A DNA stretch of 64,000 nt. It comes from Ailanthus altissimus. Its lineage: Eukaryota; Streptophyta; Magnoliopsida; Sapindales; Simaroubaceae. The stretch lies in NCBI GenBank assembly GCA_946807835.1, contig OX327683.1, forward strand, positions 10,545,001-10,609,000. The letters are read 5' to 3'. Position numbers and translations under genes: made by a program. The notes beneath the pieces were generated by a model that saw only the letters and a list, made by a program, of their open reading frames with translations, ran no database searches and was not told the origin of the DNA. Of this stretch, positions 50,663 to 63,500 are shown in pieces. The stretch's first letter is position 1, and every line of letters starts with the position of its first letter.

Positions 50663-51672
50663 ATTATATCCTGGATGAGCGGGATATAGATTATTACCGT
50701 CAAATCCCGATAATTTCATCCTTTACTTTATCTCCAGATTCGTATCTTAATGAACAATATACGCAAACACTTTTGCTATAATGTTCAAACCTGTAGGAAA
50801 CTCTTTTTCCAGGTTTATTGCTTACAGCCATATGACTTTATAAGATACAATCTCGAAGTATCGGATATACAACCCATCTATGTGAGTTGGCGGATCCCAT
50901 ATCTACGCACACCGAACTCCATGAGTATTGAACCATACCCAGCGACACGTAGCGGTCAGACCACTAAAGGTCTCTGATATACGTGAAACCAAAGTATGGT
51001 GGATCTCCCACAAGCCCACCGTGGCGCTCAGGTCGAAGGACCACAAATACTACTCAACTCAAGAGGACCTTCCTTTGACGGTTTCATAAGATATCTATTG
51101 GGGTCCTCGTGAGTCTGTTCAGTATCTAGTCCTAACTGAATACCTGTATGTCTATATGATCTTCAACCAAGCTCATGGTTAACTAAAAATAATCATTTGT
51201 ACAATACAAATATAGACATACACTAATATATATAATAGTGTTTCACCGATAGACCCTCATTGGTGGACATAGATCAGGAACTCTATATTTGAAAAGATAC
51301 TTACATAATGACATTTCTTAGTATCTATTGCAACTCTTTACAACTATGTCATTACTAGTAGATTCTCAGGTCTTTGTCACATTATAGATAAGGTTCTAAC
51401 GTTTTAGATCTCGCTGACTCTTATAACCTATTAACTCTTAGTAGTGCTAACTCTTAGCATTTATAACTATCAGCATTGCTAACTCTTATCCTTGGTCTAA
51501 ATTTCTTTAAACCAGATATGAACTTATTTAGATCATACAATACCTATAATGTTACAAGCTTAATTACCATTTAATAAAGGTTATTAGCAATTTAATAAAA
51601 TATTCATTGTATAAATATTACAAAATAAATATTTATACAAACAGAGATGGCACGTAAACACAATCCCTAACA

Positions 51673-52128
51673 TATATAACACTCATGCCCGAATGTAAGA
51701 GCCAAACCCTCACCCTGATCATCGGTGAGTCCTCTCACATGAAACAATACGCAACCATATGAATGTAGTGACTCACTCTTCCTTAGGTACCAATAGGATC
51801 CTCCCTACATACGGAACACATAACATATACCAATCCTAAAGGAAATGCCAAATATAAAGGCTCCACAAATTACATAAGGTGCCTACTAAGTAAATAGTGA
51901 TTTCAAGCATTCTCAAAATACAAAATGTTTATCATGGACATATTCTAATTCAAAAGCTTTCTTTGTTAAATATATTTCATTTTGAAACTCTCACTTTTAT
52001 AAACACATGTATGTCATATAGTTCATGCTCAATGTCAATGCTCACATTCATAAACATGTGTCTTTCACATTTCATATCAAAATATACTTTGGCATAACAT
52101 AAACATATTTCTAAGAATATTTACAAAA
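51673..52128. repeat. Direct repeat unit 1 of a gypsy-like LTR
   Basis: About 455 bp starting TATATAAC.CTCATGCCCGAA. It recurs at 53243-53683 with frequent small differences, sharing ATCATCGGTGAGTCCTC, AAGGCTCCACAAATTAC and TCATGGACATATT. LTR copy C ends exactly at its left edge. Confidence 0.75.
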
Positions 52129-53242
52129 ACATACATAAACAATTACTATGTTTATTGTGATTTCAGTAAAAGTCTAGTATACTTACCTCTTAACACTTTC
52201 AAGTACAGGGCTTTTTTCTCCTTAACCTATTAATGGAGAGTAATCATTTCATAGGCCTCACTATTCACACAAAATACTTTAAATAGCTTACAAAATTACA
52301 CATATTGCACTTATCACATCGATTTGGTCTAATGACTTATTTTCTTAAAATCTGTCATTCTGACCACTTACACTTAACAAAAAATATTTATACATCAAAT
52401 GATGTCCAGTTACTCCAAAATTAGAATATATAATTCTTGACTCATATATCATTCTTATATATAAATATTATATCATAATTCTTACACAATATATTTCATA
52501 AACACTATCAAATCTAAACTATTATCCTAATAGGATCAAGATATTTACTGGACAGCATTCAGTCTCTCAATTTTATAAAATCATATACTAACTCAAAAGA
52601 TCTGGCACAAGACATAACTTACATTCATTCAATAATGTGCACTCATAATTAATAATGCATAAAATTTCAAACTTGACTTAAATATAGGAATCCTTAGCAA
52701 GTTGCTAATAAGTTCAATACAAAATTAACCCATGACAATACTTGGTGAAACATAAACTAAATACAACCACACTTAATAAAATAATACATAAGTATTTATT
52801 CAATAGACACAAATTAAATATCTTAAACTACGTGTCCACAAATGAAACACTTAACAACCTAGCAACTTAGGGAACCCGATGGATAGAAGAAGCCTTGCCA
52901 AATCTGCTAAGCACACATGTACCTTATTTACCTGAAATCACAATAAACTATAATGAGTATAAAACTCAGTAAGCATACTAATTTTTCATATACCAAAATA
53001 CATATACATATATATACACAATGCATATGTATAATATGTCGTGATGAATCAAAATTATAATCTTATCAAATCACATATCAAGTAAGCACTTACACATTCT
53101 TTCAAAATATATAGTAGGAATACCATCATCCAACTACTACTTAGTAGGACCTCTATACCATATATCACATAATGAGCCAAATGTCACCCATCGGTGACAT
53201 ACTATATGATAGGAATAGCATAAGTGATGTTTAAATTACACG
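52129..53242. other. Gypsy-like LTR or internal spacer between the two direct repeats
   Basis: AT-rich, no gene seen. It contains a TCACCCATCGGTGACAT hairpin-like sequence near 53187-53203. Probably part of the same decayed LTR retrotransposon. Confidence 0.4.
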
Positions 53243-54240
53243 TATATAACGCTTATGCCCGAAGGTAATAGACAAATTCTCACCTTAATCATCGGTGAGT
53301 CCTCACATACAGAAATACGCCACCACACGAATGAGATGACTCATTCTTCCTTTAGGTACCAATAGAATTCTCCTTACATAAGGAACAAATAACATATACC
53401 AATCCCAAGAAAAAACCACACATAAAGGCTCCACAAATTACAAAAGGTTCCTACTAGGTAAATAGTGAATTCAAGCATCCTCAAAATACAAAATGCTTCT
53501 CATGGACATATTTTACTTCAAAAGCTTTTTTGGTTAAATATATTTCATTTTGAAACGCTAACTTTCATAAATGCATGTATGTCATATAGTCCATGCTCAC
53601 ATTCATAAACATATGTCTTTCACATTTCATATCAAATTATACTTTGGCATAACATAACCATATTTCTAAGTACATTTACAAAATTCTCGGATCAAGAGAC
53701 TACCAAGTAGAAATTCTGCAAATTCATCATGATTCATCAAGTTATCTATATAATCATCATCAATTCTCAATATATCTTACCAAATCCACATCAAATCTCC
53801 AATTTTACATATTTTCAAAAATTAAAACTTAAAGAAATTAACTTAATTAACACCAAGAAACTAAGAAAGAGTTAGGATATACATCTTAAAGCTTAAAATT
53901 TCAATTTCTTCTTCTTTTTCTTCTTCCTTTTCTCTTTCTCTCCCTTCTCTTTCTTTATTTTCCCTCTCTAAAAGGAGTGGCTCGACCAAAATGAGTGAAT
54001 TATTACAAACGTGCATTTTTATACTAAGAGGCTAATTTTTAGTATTTACGAATTAGCCCCCAAAACTTTTAAAGTATTACAATTTGGTCCCTAAAATAAA
54101 TCTAAAGTCTTGGAAATAAACCAATAATAATAGTTGGTCCTTAATCTATACAAACAATACTAATAACAATACATATATCAAGTTTCACTCACATACAAAT
54201 AAAATATTAATATTATATATAAAAATATTTATTCTTACCG
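53243..54240 (-). repeat. Direct repeat unit 2 plus the rest of a gypsy-like LTR
   Basis: The second repeat unit is 53243-53683. Beyond it, the minus strand has a purine-rich GAGAGGGAAAATAAAGAAAG-like leader near 53900-53970 and a TTTTGGTCGAGCCACTCC motif, as found in LTRs of Tekay-like chromoviruses. This suggests a minus-strand LTR. Its outer end near 54240 abuts LTR fragment F. No coding sequence is seen. Confidence 0.5.
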
Positions 54241-54244
54241 ATTG

Positions 54245-54494
54245 TGGATAAGTGGTTACTACATGCTAACTTTTTAGCATTTAATAATTTTCAGTAATGC
54301 TAACTCTTAGCATTGATCTAAACTTCTTTTGATCAAATCTGAACCCCTTCAGATCATATAATATATGTAACATCACAAGCATTGAACCATTTAATAATTA
54401 TAATTAACGATTTAACAAGTTATGCACTGTATAAATATAATAAAATAAAATATTTATACAACAATGGGATGGCATGTAAGCACAAATCCCAATA
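54245..54494. repeat. 3'-end fragment of the 2.2-kb LTR family (copy F)
   Basis: It has the CTAACTCTTAGCA-type repeats, GATCTAAACTTC, and the terminal GGGATGGCATGTAAGCAC with CCCAATA. Only the last 250 bases survive; the rest was cut away by the gypsy-like LTR to the left. Confidence 0.75.
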
Positions 54495-54599
54495 TAGCCT
54501 TGGCGCCACGCACCACTCTAGTGTATAAGAAAAACTTAATTTTCTATTTATAGGCATTCAGTTATTTTTTTTCTTTGAACTACCTGTCTTATATTTCAA

Positions 54600-57500
54600 A
54601 ATAAATTAATTAAAATAACATGTTGCCAAAGTAACCTCTGTTATATAGATTTTTTTATTTTGGGATATTAAGATGAATATATTTATTGTTTATTTGAAAA
54701 TTAATCAGCCCAAAAGAAGATTATTTTTTGGCCAAATAATAGATATATTTGCAATAATAAATATATGATAATTATCAAGTTTTTCATGCATGTAATAAGT
54801 CAGTCCATAGAAAGGTTTGTTGTTAGTAGGATTTATATTACTGTATTGAGAGTATCACTTACAGTTGATATTTCTGTTCAAAGACTAAATATCAATGTTA
54901 TACTAGGTATCTCGTGATAGGGCCCACCTTTATATATTTATTTATGTCATGCATGTATATGGTTAAAATAATGACTTGATTGTGAGCCTGTTGTTTTATT
55001 ATGTATTCTCTATAAGTTTTATCTGCTTCTACTTTATCTGCCAAAATAAATTTCATTTATATATTTACAGCACTATTTCTAAGAAAGAAAATGCTAAGAA
55101 ATTTCTTGAGGAAATTTAACAATGTTTTGCCAAAAATAAAAAGGTTGAAGCAAGTACGCTACTAGCTAACCTTGTTTCAATAAGGTATAATGGCAAAGGG
55201 AGTATGAGGAGTACATCATAAGATGTCTAATCTCGCTTTACGACTAAAGGCACTAAAGTTATAGCTATCTAATAACTTGCTCGTGCATCTAGTTTTGATA
55301 TCTCTTCTTGCATACTACAGTTAATTTAAAGTAAGTTACAATATCCAAAGGTTAAATGGACTCTTAATGAGCTTGTTTTGCATTGTGTGCAATAAAAAAA
55401 TAAAATGAAGCGAGAAAAGACTGAAAGTGCTCTTAGCAAGTTCTCAGGATAAGGTTACTAAATGTGAAAAGAAAAATGAATAAATGAAAGAAAACTGCAA
55501 TTGGGACTTCACATAATAAGGTTTAAAAGAAACAAGATCCAGTCATTACTTGTTTCTTCTGTAAAAATGCTATCATGTGAAGAAGGATTGTCCAAAGTAT
55601 GCCAAATAGCGTATTAAGAAAGGTACACTTATCAATTTTGTTTATTTAGAAGTTAATTTAGCTTTTGTACTTAAACACACTTAGTAGGTAGATATATATG
55701 CAACTACTCATATAAATATGTCTATACAAGGTTGTCTTAAGAGTCATTTTTCAATTAATGCCGAAAGATGCATCTAAGTGGAAAATGACAATACAGCTCT
55801 TGTAGCGACTATAGGATTGTTTAGATTACAATTAGAGACCAAATATTATTTAAATTTAGATGAGACTTATTACGTACCGTCATTTAGACAATATATTTTC
55901 TGTTTCTAGTTTGAACAAATCAGGATATTCTTGTTCATTCAGAAACAATACATTAGTCTCCTTCAAAATTCAAATCTTATTGATACTAGTTCTTTGTTTG
56001 ATAATCTTTACAAATTAAATACTCATAATAATGAATCATTACATGTTAATAAACATGGTACAAAGCAAAAATTAACTTATAAGAATTCTGTTATGTTATG
56101 GCACAAACATTTGGGATATATCTCTAAATAAAGAATAAAAAAGGACTTATGTGAAATAGAATTCTTAATTCCCTTAATTTAACAATTTTAAAATTTTTAT
56201 TGAATGTATTAATGGAAAAACATACAAACAATAAAAAATAGGTGCTAACATGAGCAATAACGTCTTAAAACTAATAAATACTTATATTAATGAACTATTC
56301 CCTACGGCTTCTTAGAATGGCTAATCATATTTTATTATATTCATTGACGACTATTTTTGTTTATGGCACCTTTATTTGATTTATGAGAAGTCCCAATTCT
56401 TGACATGTTTAATATTTTTAAAGTTGAAGTTGAAAATCAACTTGGTAAGGAAATTAAAGCAGTCAAATCTGACAATGGTGGTGAATACTATGGAAAGTAT
56501 AACAGATCAGGTGAACAATATATCCATAACCTTTTTTTTTTTGCCAAATTCCTAAAGAAGTGTGGCATCGTCCCATAATACACAATGCCTGAGAAACCAA
56601 GCATGAATGGTGTTACTAAAAAATGAAACCAAACACCTAAAGAATAATGAGAAGTATGATTAATTATTCTTCTTTATTTGAATCACTCTAGAGAAAAGCA
56701 TTAAAGATTGCAGTTTATATCCTTAATAAAGTTCCAAGTAATTCAGTATCTAAAATCCCATACAAGTTATGGACTAACAAAAGGCCTAGTATTAGGCACT
56801 TGTATATCTAGGATTATCCGGCTAAGGCTAAGCTATACAGGCCTAATAAAACAAATTGGACTCAAGAATAGTTGGATGTTATTTTGTTGGATATTTTGAA
56901 AGATCGATGAGTTTTAAGGTCTTTTATCCCTTAAGTAAATCCTTTTTTAAGATGGGAATACCAAATTTCTTGAGGATGTTAAGTTTGGGGGGAGATAAGG
57001 CAAATTAGGGATATTGTCTTTGAAGTTGAATTTATTGAAAATGATCAAACTTATTTTTCTGACATTATTCAAGAAGCAGATCTAGAAATATACGATAATA
57101 TACAGGAGCTCCCAATCTAAAATAAAGAATTTGCTTCTATTCATCAAGAGCAACCTTAACAGCTTCAAGAACAAATGTTATTGAGAATATCCACTAGAGA
57201 AATGAGAAGTGTGATTTTGGATGATTATGTCATCTATCTCCAAGAACATAAGTTTGATATAGAACTGAGAAATGATTCAATCAATTTCAGTCAAGTCAAA
57301 TAAAGTTCTAATTCTCATAAGTGGATTGAGGCCATAAAGGAAGAGATGAAATCAATGAGAGACAACAATGTTTATAATCTTGCCGAGTTGCCTAAAGGTA
57401 TGAAACTCATTGGTTGCAAATGGATATTTAAGATCAAGAGGGATTCAAAAGATAACATCGAAAGATATAAAATGTGTCTCGTTACTAAGGGTTTCACTTA

Positions 57501-59343
57501 AAAGGAAGGCATTGATTATAAAGAGACTTTCTCCCCAGTATCAACGAAATACTCTTTTAGAATTATCACGGCACTTATATCTCATTTTGATTTGGAGCTA
57601 CGTCAAATTAACGTAAATACTGTATTTCTCAATGGTGATATTGAGAAAATTATATATATGATGCAACCAGAAAACTTTATATTTGGAGACCAAAAGAATA
57701 TGATCTGCAAATTAAAAAAATCCATCTATGGTCTCAAGCAAGTATCCCGTCAATGGTATCATAAGTTTCATCAAGTGATAACCTCATTTGATTTTGAGAA
57801 AAATACAGTTAATGAATGTATATCACAAGCTTAGTGGAAGTAAGTTTACATTTCTGATTTTATATGTCAATGACATACTACTAACAAGCCGTTATATAGG
57901 CCTATTGCATGAAACCAAGCGATTTTTATAAAGAAATTTATGATGACAGATCTTGGGGGTGCATCTTTTATATTAGGAATTCAAATACATCGGGATCACA
58001 CTCGAGATATCCTGAATTTATCACAAAAGAACTATATCGATAAACTACTTTGCAGCTATAGTATAAAAGACTGTGCTCCAGAAAATATGCCCATTGCTAA
58101 GCATAATAAGTTCAGTTTCAGTTAATGGCCCAAAAATGAGATTTAATATAAAGAGATATAAAAATTTTCTTATGCATCTGCAGTAGAGAGTCTTATGTAT
58201 GCTCAAATATGTACGTTTCTAGACATTACATACATTATTGAAATGCTAAGCAGATATTTAAACTAATCCTATGGTGGATCATTGGAAAGCAACCAAAATG
58301 GTTATGTGATATTTACAGAGAAAAAAAGATTATATGCTTACATATAAGAGATTGGATAAATTGAAAATCATAGAGTATTCCCACACTAATTTTGCTAGAT
58401 GCCTAGATATTAAGAGATCCACATTAAGTTATATTTATACCTTGGTTGAGTGACCTATTTGTTATAAGAGTGCTAAGCAAACATTAGTAACTTCTTCCAT
58501 TATAGTGGTTGAGTTTATAGTTTATTTTGAGGATCGCATCATGGGATATAGTTGTAAAACTTTATCACGGGGCTGCGTATTATCAATGGTACATTGAAAA
58601 ACCATTGAAAATTTATTATAATAATAAAGCCGCAGTGATGTATTCTCATAAGAACAGAAGCTCTTCAAAGTCTAAGCACATCGACTTCAAGTTTTTAGTT
58701 GTTAAAAAAAGAGTTCATAATCAACAAGTGTCAATAGAATATATTGGTACAAACTCTATAATTGCAAGTTCGCTTATTAAAGGGTTACTGTCCAAGGTGT
58801 TTCATGAGCATGTTACTCGTATGGGTGTTATATTATTTCATGATGTATATGAATAGTGGGAGTTTGTCATTTGATATTCATTTGGTTAAAAGACACGCTT
58901 ATGGTTTATTTCTATAAAATAAAGTTTGATGATTTGTTGAAACTCTAAAATAAGGTTGCACTTTTTACTACAATTTTGCATAAAGTTTAGAAAGCGTTTG
59001 GTATTTTCTATTGCAGTTTTACATAAAGTTTAGAAAGTATTTAACTTGTTGGAGTTATAAAGTAGGACCAGTTGGAAATAGACATGCTTGAGATCACATT
59101 TCATGTAATTTTCATGCTACACATCCATATTTGATCTGTCATTAATTATGTTGGTATGGTGACCATTGATGGGTCTAGTTGTGAATATATGTAGTGAAGA
59201 TCGCTTTGATCTTATTTTGATATAGTTAATGGACCAGATTGTATCTAATGAGATGTTTCAAGATAAGATAGCATTTATTGTGCACACCAAGGTTTATAAT
59301 GTATAATTATTTTCAAATGACATACGTGGCTCAAGTAAGAGAT
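54600..59343 (+). pseudogene. Ty1/copia element C, gag-pol relic (same family as element B)
   Basis: The leader (54661-55070) is homologous to that of element B at 19.5-19.9 kb on the other strand. Gag starts near 55070 with a zinc-knuckle remnant (CFFCK) at about 55552. Pre-integrase is at 55931-56131 (ISLLQNSNLIDTSSLFDNLY). Integrase has FIDDYF near 56341 and VKSDNGGEYYG near 56463. RT runs from about 57320 (KWIEAIKEEM) through QINVNTVFLNGD (57605) to LYVNDILL, where the catalytic YVDD has become YVND (57863-57874), then FILGIQIHRDHT. RNase H ends at 58527-58856 with KHIDFKFLVVKKRV. Stops and shifts occur throughout. The 5' LTR is missing. RT inactivity follows from the D-to-N change. Confidence 0.9.
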
Positions 59344-60030
59344 TGTTAGGTTTTATTATTTCCTTTATGTGGGCTCAGATATTAACAATAATTATACATT
59401 ATGAGATATCTTAAATAAGAGCCAATTTAAGTGATCTATTTAGGCTATTCTTATTGGGCTCTAGAGATATCTAGTTTGATATAGGCTTTCTTTTGCAGGT
59501 GTCCACCCTCGCTCACCTCCTTCTACGGACCCAACTACTATCTCTCGATAGTTTATGGACCGCCCAGGCTCTTCTATATAGCCATCCACTCGAACTTCAC
59601 CAAATTTGGTTTATTTACCCTCATCTTCTAAGCCTGTCATATCTCTCTTATGTGTAGAAACTCAATACTAGTTAGATTATGAGTGATGAGATTATAATTT
59701 AACTTAGTATATAAAGACTTTTTTTAGGGTTGTGGTCTCCAAATTAAATCAATTCAAGTAGTATTTTTCTTCTCTTTTTCCATCATAGAGAGAAAAACTT
59801 ATTAAGACTATATAAATTTGACTATAAAATGTCATTATACTCTTAGTTCTTATTCAAAGCTGCTAATCTTCAAGTTTTAATCATTATAGATTCTTCAGGT
59901 ATATTTTTCTCAGTATCCTATCTTGATAATTTGACATAATAAATCTTAAGTTATATTCATATGAGTATGAATCCAATTTATTATAATATTTAATAATTTA
60001 TTTTATTATTTATTCACGTACTAATTATTC
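59344..60030 (+). repeat. 3' LTR of copia element C, with a GC-richer insertion
   Basis: It starts TGTTAGGTTTTATTATTTCC and follows the element B LTR (20741-21233, minus) for most of its length. About 150 extra bases at 59499-59655 are pyrimidine- and GC-richer, start right after TTTTGCAG and have no counterpart in the B LTR. The end near 60030 is approximate. It lies roughly 0.5 kb upstream of SKS gene 2. Confidence 0.7.
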
Positions 60031-60186
60031 CTTCATCAGTTGAAGTTTTTATTACAGAAATTAGTTGTTTATGCACTAGGTTACAATTGAACAAAGTTGT
60101 GTTTAGATTACCTATTCTTAGTATTGTAACAAATCCTGCCGGTTTGACCTCTTTACTAAATTTTCTTAAAGCTTAAGTAATTTGTT

Positions 60187-60364
60187 TTGGTTGCTAGTCA
60201 ATTCGAAGTTTCAATAAATATCATGGCCAAACACTTTTGGGCGCAGCGAAATTTCATTTCTTCTTACAACAACAATATTTTGTTTGCTAGCAAGTTAATT
60301 TGAAGAATAAAAGAAATGGTTTGGCCATACACTTTTGGGCACATCCAAATTTCCTTTTCTCTTC
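60187..60364 (+). repeat. Tandemly duplicated promoter-proximal segment of SKS gene 2
   Basis: About 75-80 bp around 60187-60262 recurs at about 60283-60364. Both contain TTGCTAG..A, GGCCAAACACTTTTGGGC / GGCCATACACTTTTGGGC and AAATTTC.TTTCT. The repeat lies 120-300 bases upstream of a TATA-like box. Confidence 0.65.
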
Positions 60365-60481
60365 GTCTCTTTTTGGTTGGCCTTTTCTACTCATTCTTGA
60401 AAGTTTCACCAAAATATACATCCAAATATTTGGCAAAGAAATTATTATTTGTCTCAGCTGTTAATCGGTCAACATACACAT

Positions 60482-60489
60482 GCTATATA
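60482..60489 (+). promoter_or_regulatory. Possible TATA box of SKS gene 2
   Basis: CTATATAT lies about 54 bases upstream of the first ATG at 60543, which would give a leader of some 25-30 bases. A short motif in AT-rich DNA, so the support is positional. Confidence 0.4.
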
Positions 60490-60542
60490 TTGCTCTGCTT
60501 AATTAATTTCATTACAATTTGCAAACAGCGCATACACAAGTA

Positions 60543-63500
60543 ATGACAATGCTTCTCAGTTACAACCGTAATAATTGGCAAATCGCCGGTGCTTTTGTTC
60601 GTATACTACTTGTTTCAGCAGCAAATGCTGCTGATATTTTCTTAGACTGGCATGTTGCTATTAACACGACTATCAAACCACTGTTACTGGACCAAGAGGT
60701 ATTCAAAATATCTAGTTCATTTATTTTTTATGAGACGTCAAAATTTCGAATTTAAGCTTTTGGATATTTATTTTCCTTTTCATTCTTCTCTTTTAGGGTT
60801 TAGACTTCATCAGATCACGTTTTTATTTATTAATTAATTTATTATGTTATTTTGTTTAGGTTATTACTATCAATGGAATGTTCCCAGGACCTCTTATCAA
60901 TGCCACGACCAATGATACTATTCACGTAAACGTATTTAATGATATGGATGAGCAATTGCTTTTTACATGGTACGAGTTAGACTTGATTTTAAATAAAGCT
61001 TTTAAATTATGTAATTAACTGACATACTATCAAAGCTAAAGAGCTTATGTTCCACCCTATTTTATCGACACGTAATGATAATGAAGCAGGAAAATAAGGG
61101 CAAAAGTTCATACACTTGACTTGAGAATCAAAACTGCTACTTGTAAGTTTAGGATGATATATACATATATATATATATATATATAATAACATTGATTTCA
61201 CAGGAATGGCATACAACACAGACTAAACTCTTGGCAAGATGGAGTCTCTGGCACAAATTGTGGTATCCAACCTGGTAAGAACTGGACTTATGTGTTTCAG
61301 ACCGAAGATCAAATTGGCAGTTTTTTCTATTTCCCATCTATCAACTTTCAAAACGCTGGAGGAGCTTTTGGTCCAATTCGAGTTAACAGTCCTGAAAGGA
61401 TCAAATTACCATTTCCCAAACCTCAAGCAGAATTTGATCTTCTCATTGGTGATTGGTATGGTAGCAATTACAAGGTAAAATGCCTCCCTGTCTGAGGCTT
61501 GCATGAGCATGTAGCAATAATCTAAAAAAATAAAAATTTCAACAAAAGCTATGAGTTTCTATCTTGCTTGCTTCAAAATTTACAATGTCTGGTACATAAG
61601 TACAGACCTACATGTCAACCCGAATCGGCATGATTCTAACTTGACATTGGATTATAGATAGAACAATGCATTTACAAAAAAAGTTTCAGGTGCTATTTTG
61701 TGTGGATGGGTTACTAGTTGTTAGAAGATAAAAAAAATTCTATCTCTATACATAGAGTTGAATCTTTCTTAATTCTTCCTCTTTTTTTTTCATAAGCACT
61801 CGTCGGCAATTTAAAAGAATGCAAAGGTCCACACTAAAGGAGTCATACAACTGTACGATTCTAATTAGATTATAATTGGACAACATAAGTTACTTGATTA
61901 GCCCAATTTTCATTTGTAAGTTAACATGACATGATCCAGTTGACATTTTTCCTGTTTATTTATTTATATGTCACTGTAGACACAATTCATTTTAGTGTCA
62001 AAATGTAACAGGATGCCAGGTCTTTGATGACCGACAAGTATGGAGCTTATTATCATCCCCCCGACAGGATGCTAATGAATGGACAAATCTCATTCTCGAA
62101 TCCACCTGAAAAGACCCTTGTTACGTTCAATGTCAAACAAGGTAGATAATTATTAAGTCAAATGAATTAGACCACTGAGATTTTATTTACTATCATGTTC
62201 AAAATATTTCGCATACAAACTCTTTGTATAAATTGTGTTGATTGAACGAAACATAAAATTAATAAAATAAATTAAAAAAGATAATAACTAAGAGTAATAT
62301 CTACATGTCACATTAATTTGTATTAAAAAAAATTTATACACATAGTATTTTTTTTTAAATAATTCTAAGACGAGAAAAGATATATTTATTTAATATTGTC
62401 TTTGCTAATGAATTAAATAATTATAACAAATGGATTTATTTTGGCCTTAATTTTCGCAATACGTACTGCTCTCTTAATCTAGAGCATACTTGGGCTATAC
62501 AATGTGCAGGAAAAACGTACCTACTTAGAATATCAAACGTGGGAATCGCATGGAGCATCAATTTCAGAATTCAAAATCATCAAATGGTGTTGGTGGAAAC
62601 AGAAGGATCTTACACCAATCAAATAACGTTAGATTCGCTTGATGTGCATGTGGGTCAATCTTATTGTGTTCTCGTCACAGCCAATCAAGATGGTGGTGAT
62701 TATTATTTCATGGTAGATCCTAAAATGTTTAGCTTCGATGGTGTAATACCGCCTGGTCTCTCTGGTTTAGGGCTGCTACACTATGAAAACTCCACTAAAC
62801 CTGCCAATGGTTCTCTGCCAGCTGGACCCAATCCATATGATCGAAAATTCTCTATAAATCAAGCCAAGTCTATTAGGTAAAATCTTCTTTTACAAAATTT
62901 AAAAAAAGAAAAATCCAATTAGGTATCAGTTTCATCTAATGTACCTGCATCAGTTCTATCGTGAATATTGTGCTTTAGTTTAATTTTAAAAGCAATTAAA
63001 GAGTTTGGTACAACACATTTTGCTTTTAAAATTAAACTAATTTTACTCCAAACTTATTTGATTAAAAAAACATATATATTTTCATTAAACATTCATACAT
63101 TTTTACTTGATGAGCATTTGTAACAAGACCATCATTCAAAATGTGCCTAAAATTAGTTGGTTCAATATTTTATTTTATTTTTGAATTAAATTTGAATTAC
63201 TTTTCAATCTAATTTAATAAGATTAGTTAACAAATTGTAGTCTAAAATTGAATCTATGATTAATGTTCAAAGTAAAGAAAGGTGATACAAGATCATATGA
63301 ATTATTACAGATTTTCTTAGCAATTTATAAATGTCATAATGAATTGGATTAGATTGAATTTTACTCCTATGTAGCTTTTCATTATAGATTGTTATATTTC
63401 TCGTGAAATCAGACCTTAGAAGCAATCCTTATATACCTTCGTTTTTTGTTTGTGAAGATTAAATAAAACAGCAGCAACTATTAAACCTAATCCCAGAAGA

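Larger units (their letters stand above)
46200..51672. mobile_element. LTR copy C (2.2-kb family), split by copy D; 5' end missing
   Basis: Sequence from about 46270 aligns in order with copies A, B and D (GAATGACAGTCTTTG near 46280, CGGTACGTTGCCCAAGTG near 46958). It is interrupted at 47149 and resumes at 50663 with ATATCCTGGATGAGCGGG, ending CCCTAACA at 51672. Alignment to the other copies predicts a start near 46.0 kb, but no TG terminus or matching sequence is there. The left end is therefore truncated or diverged. Confidence 0.7.
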
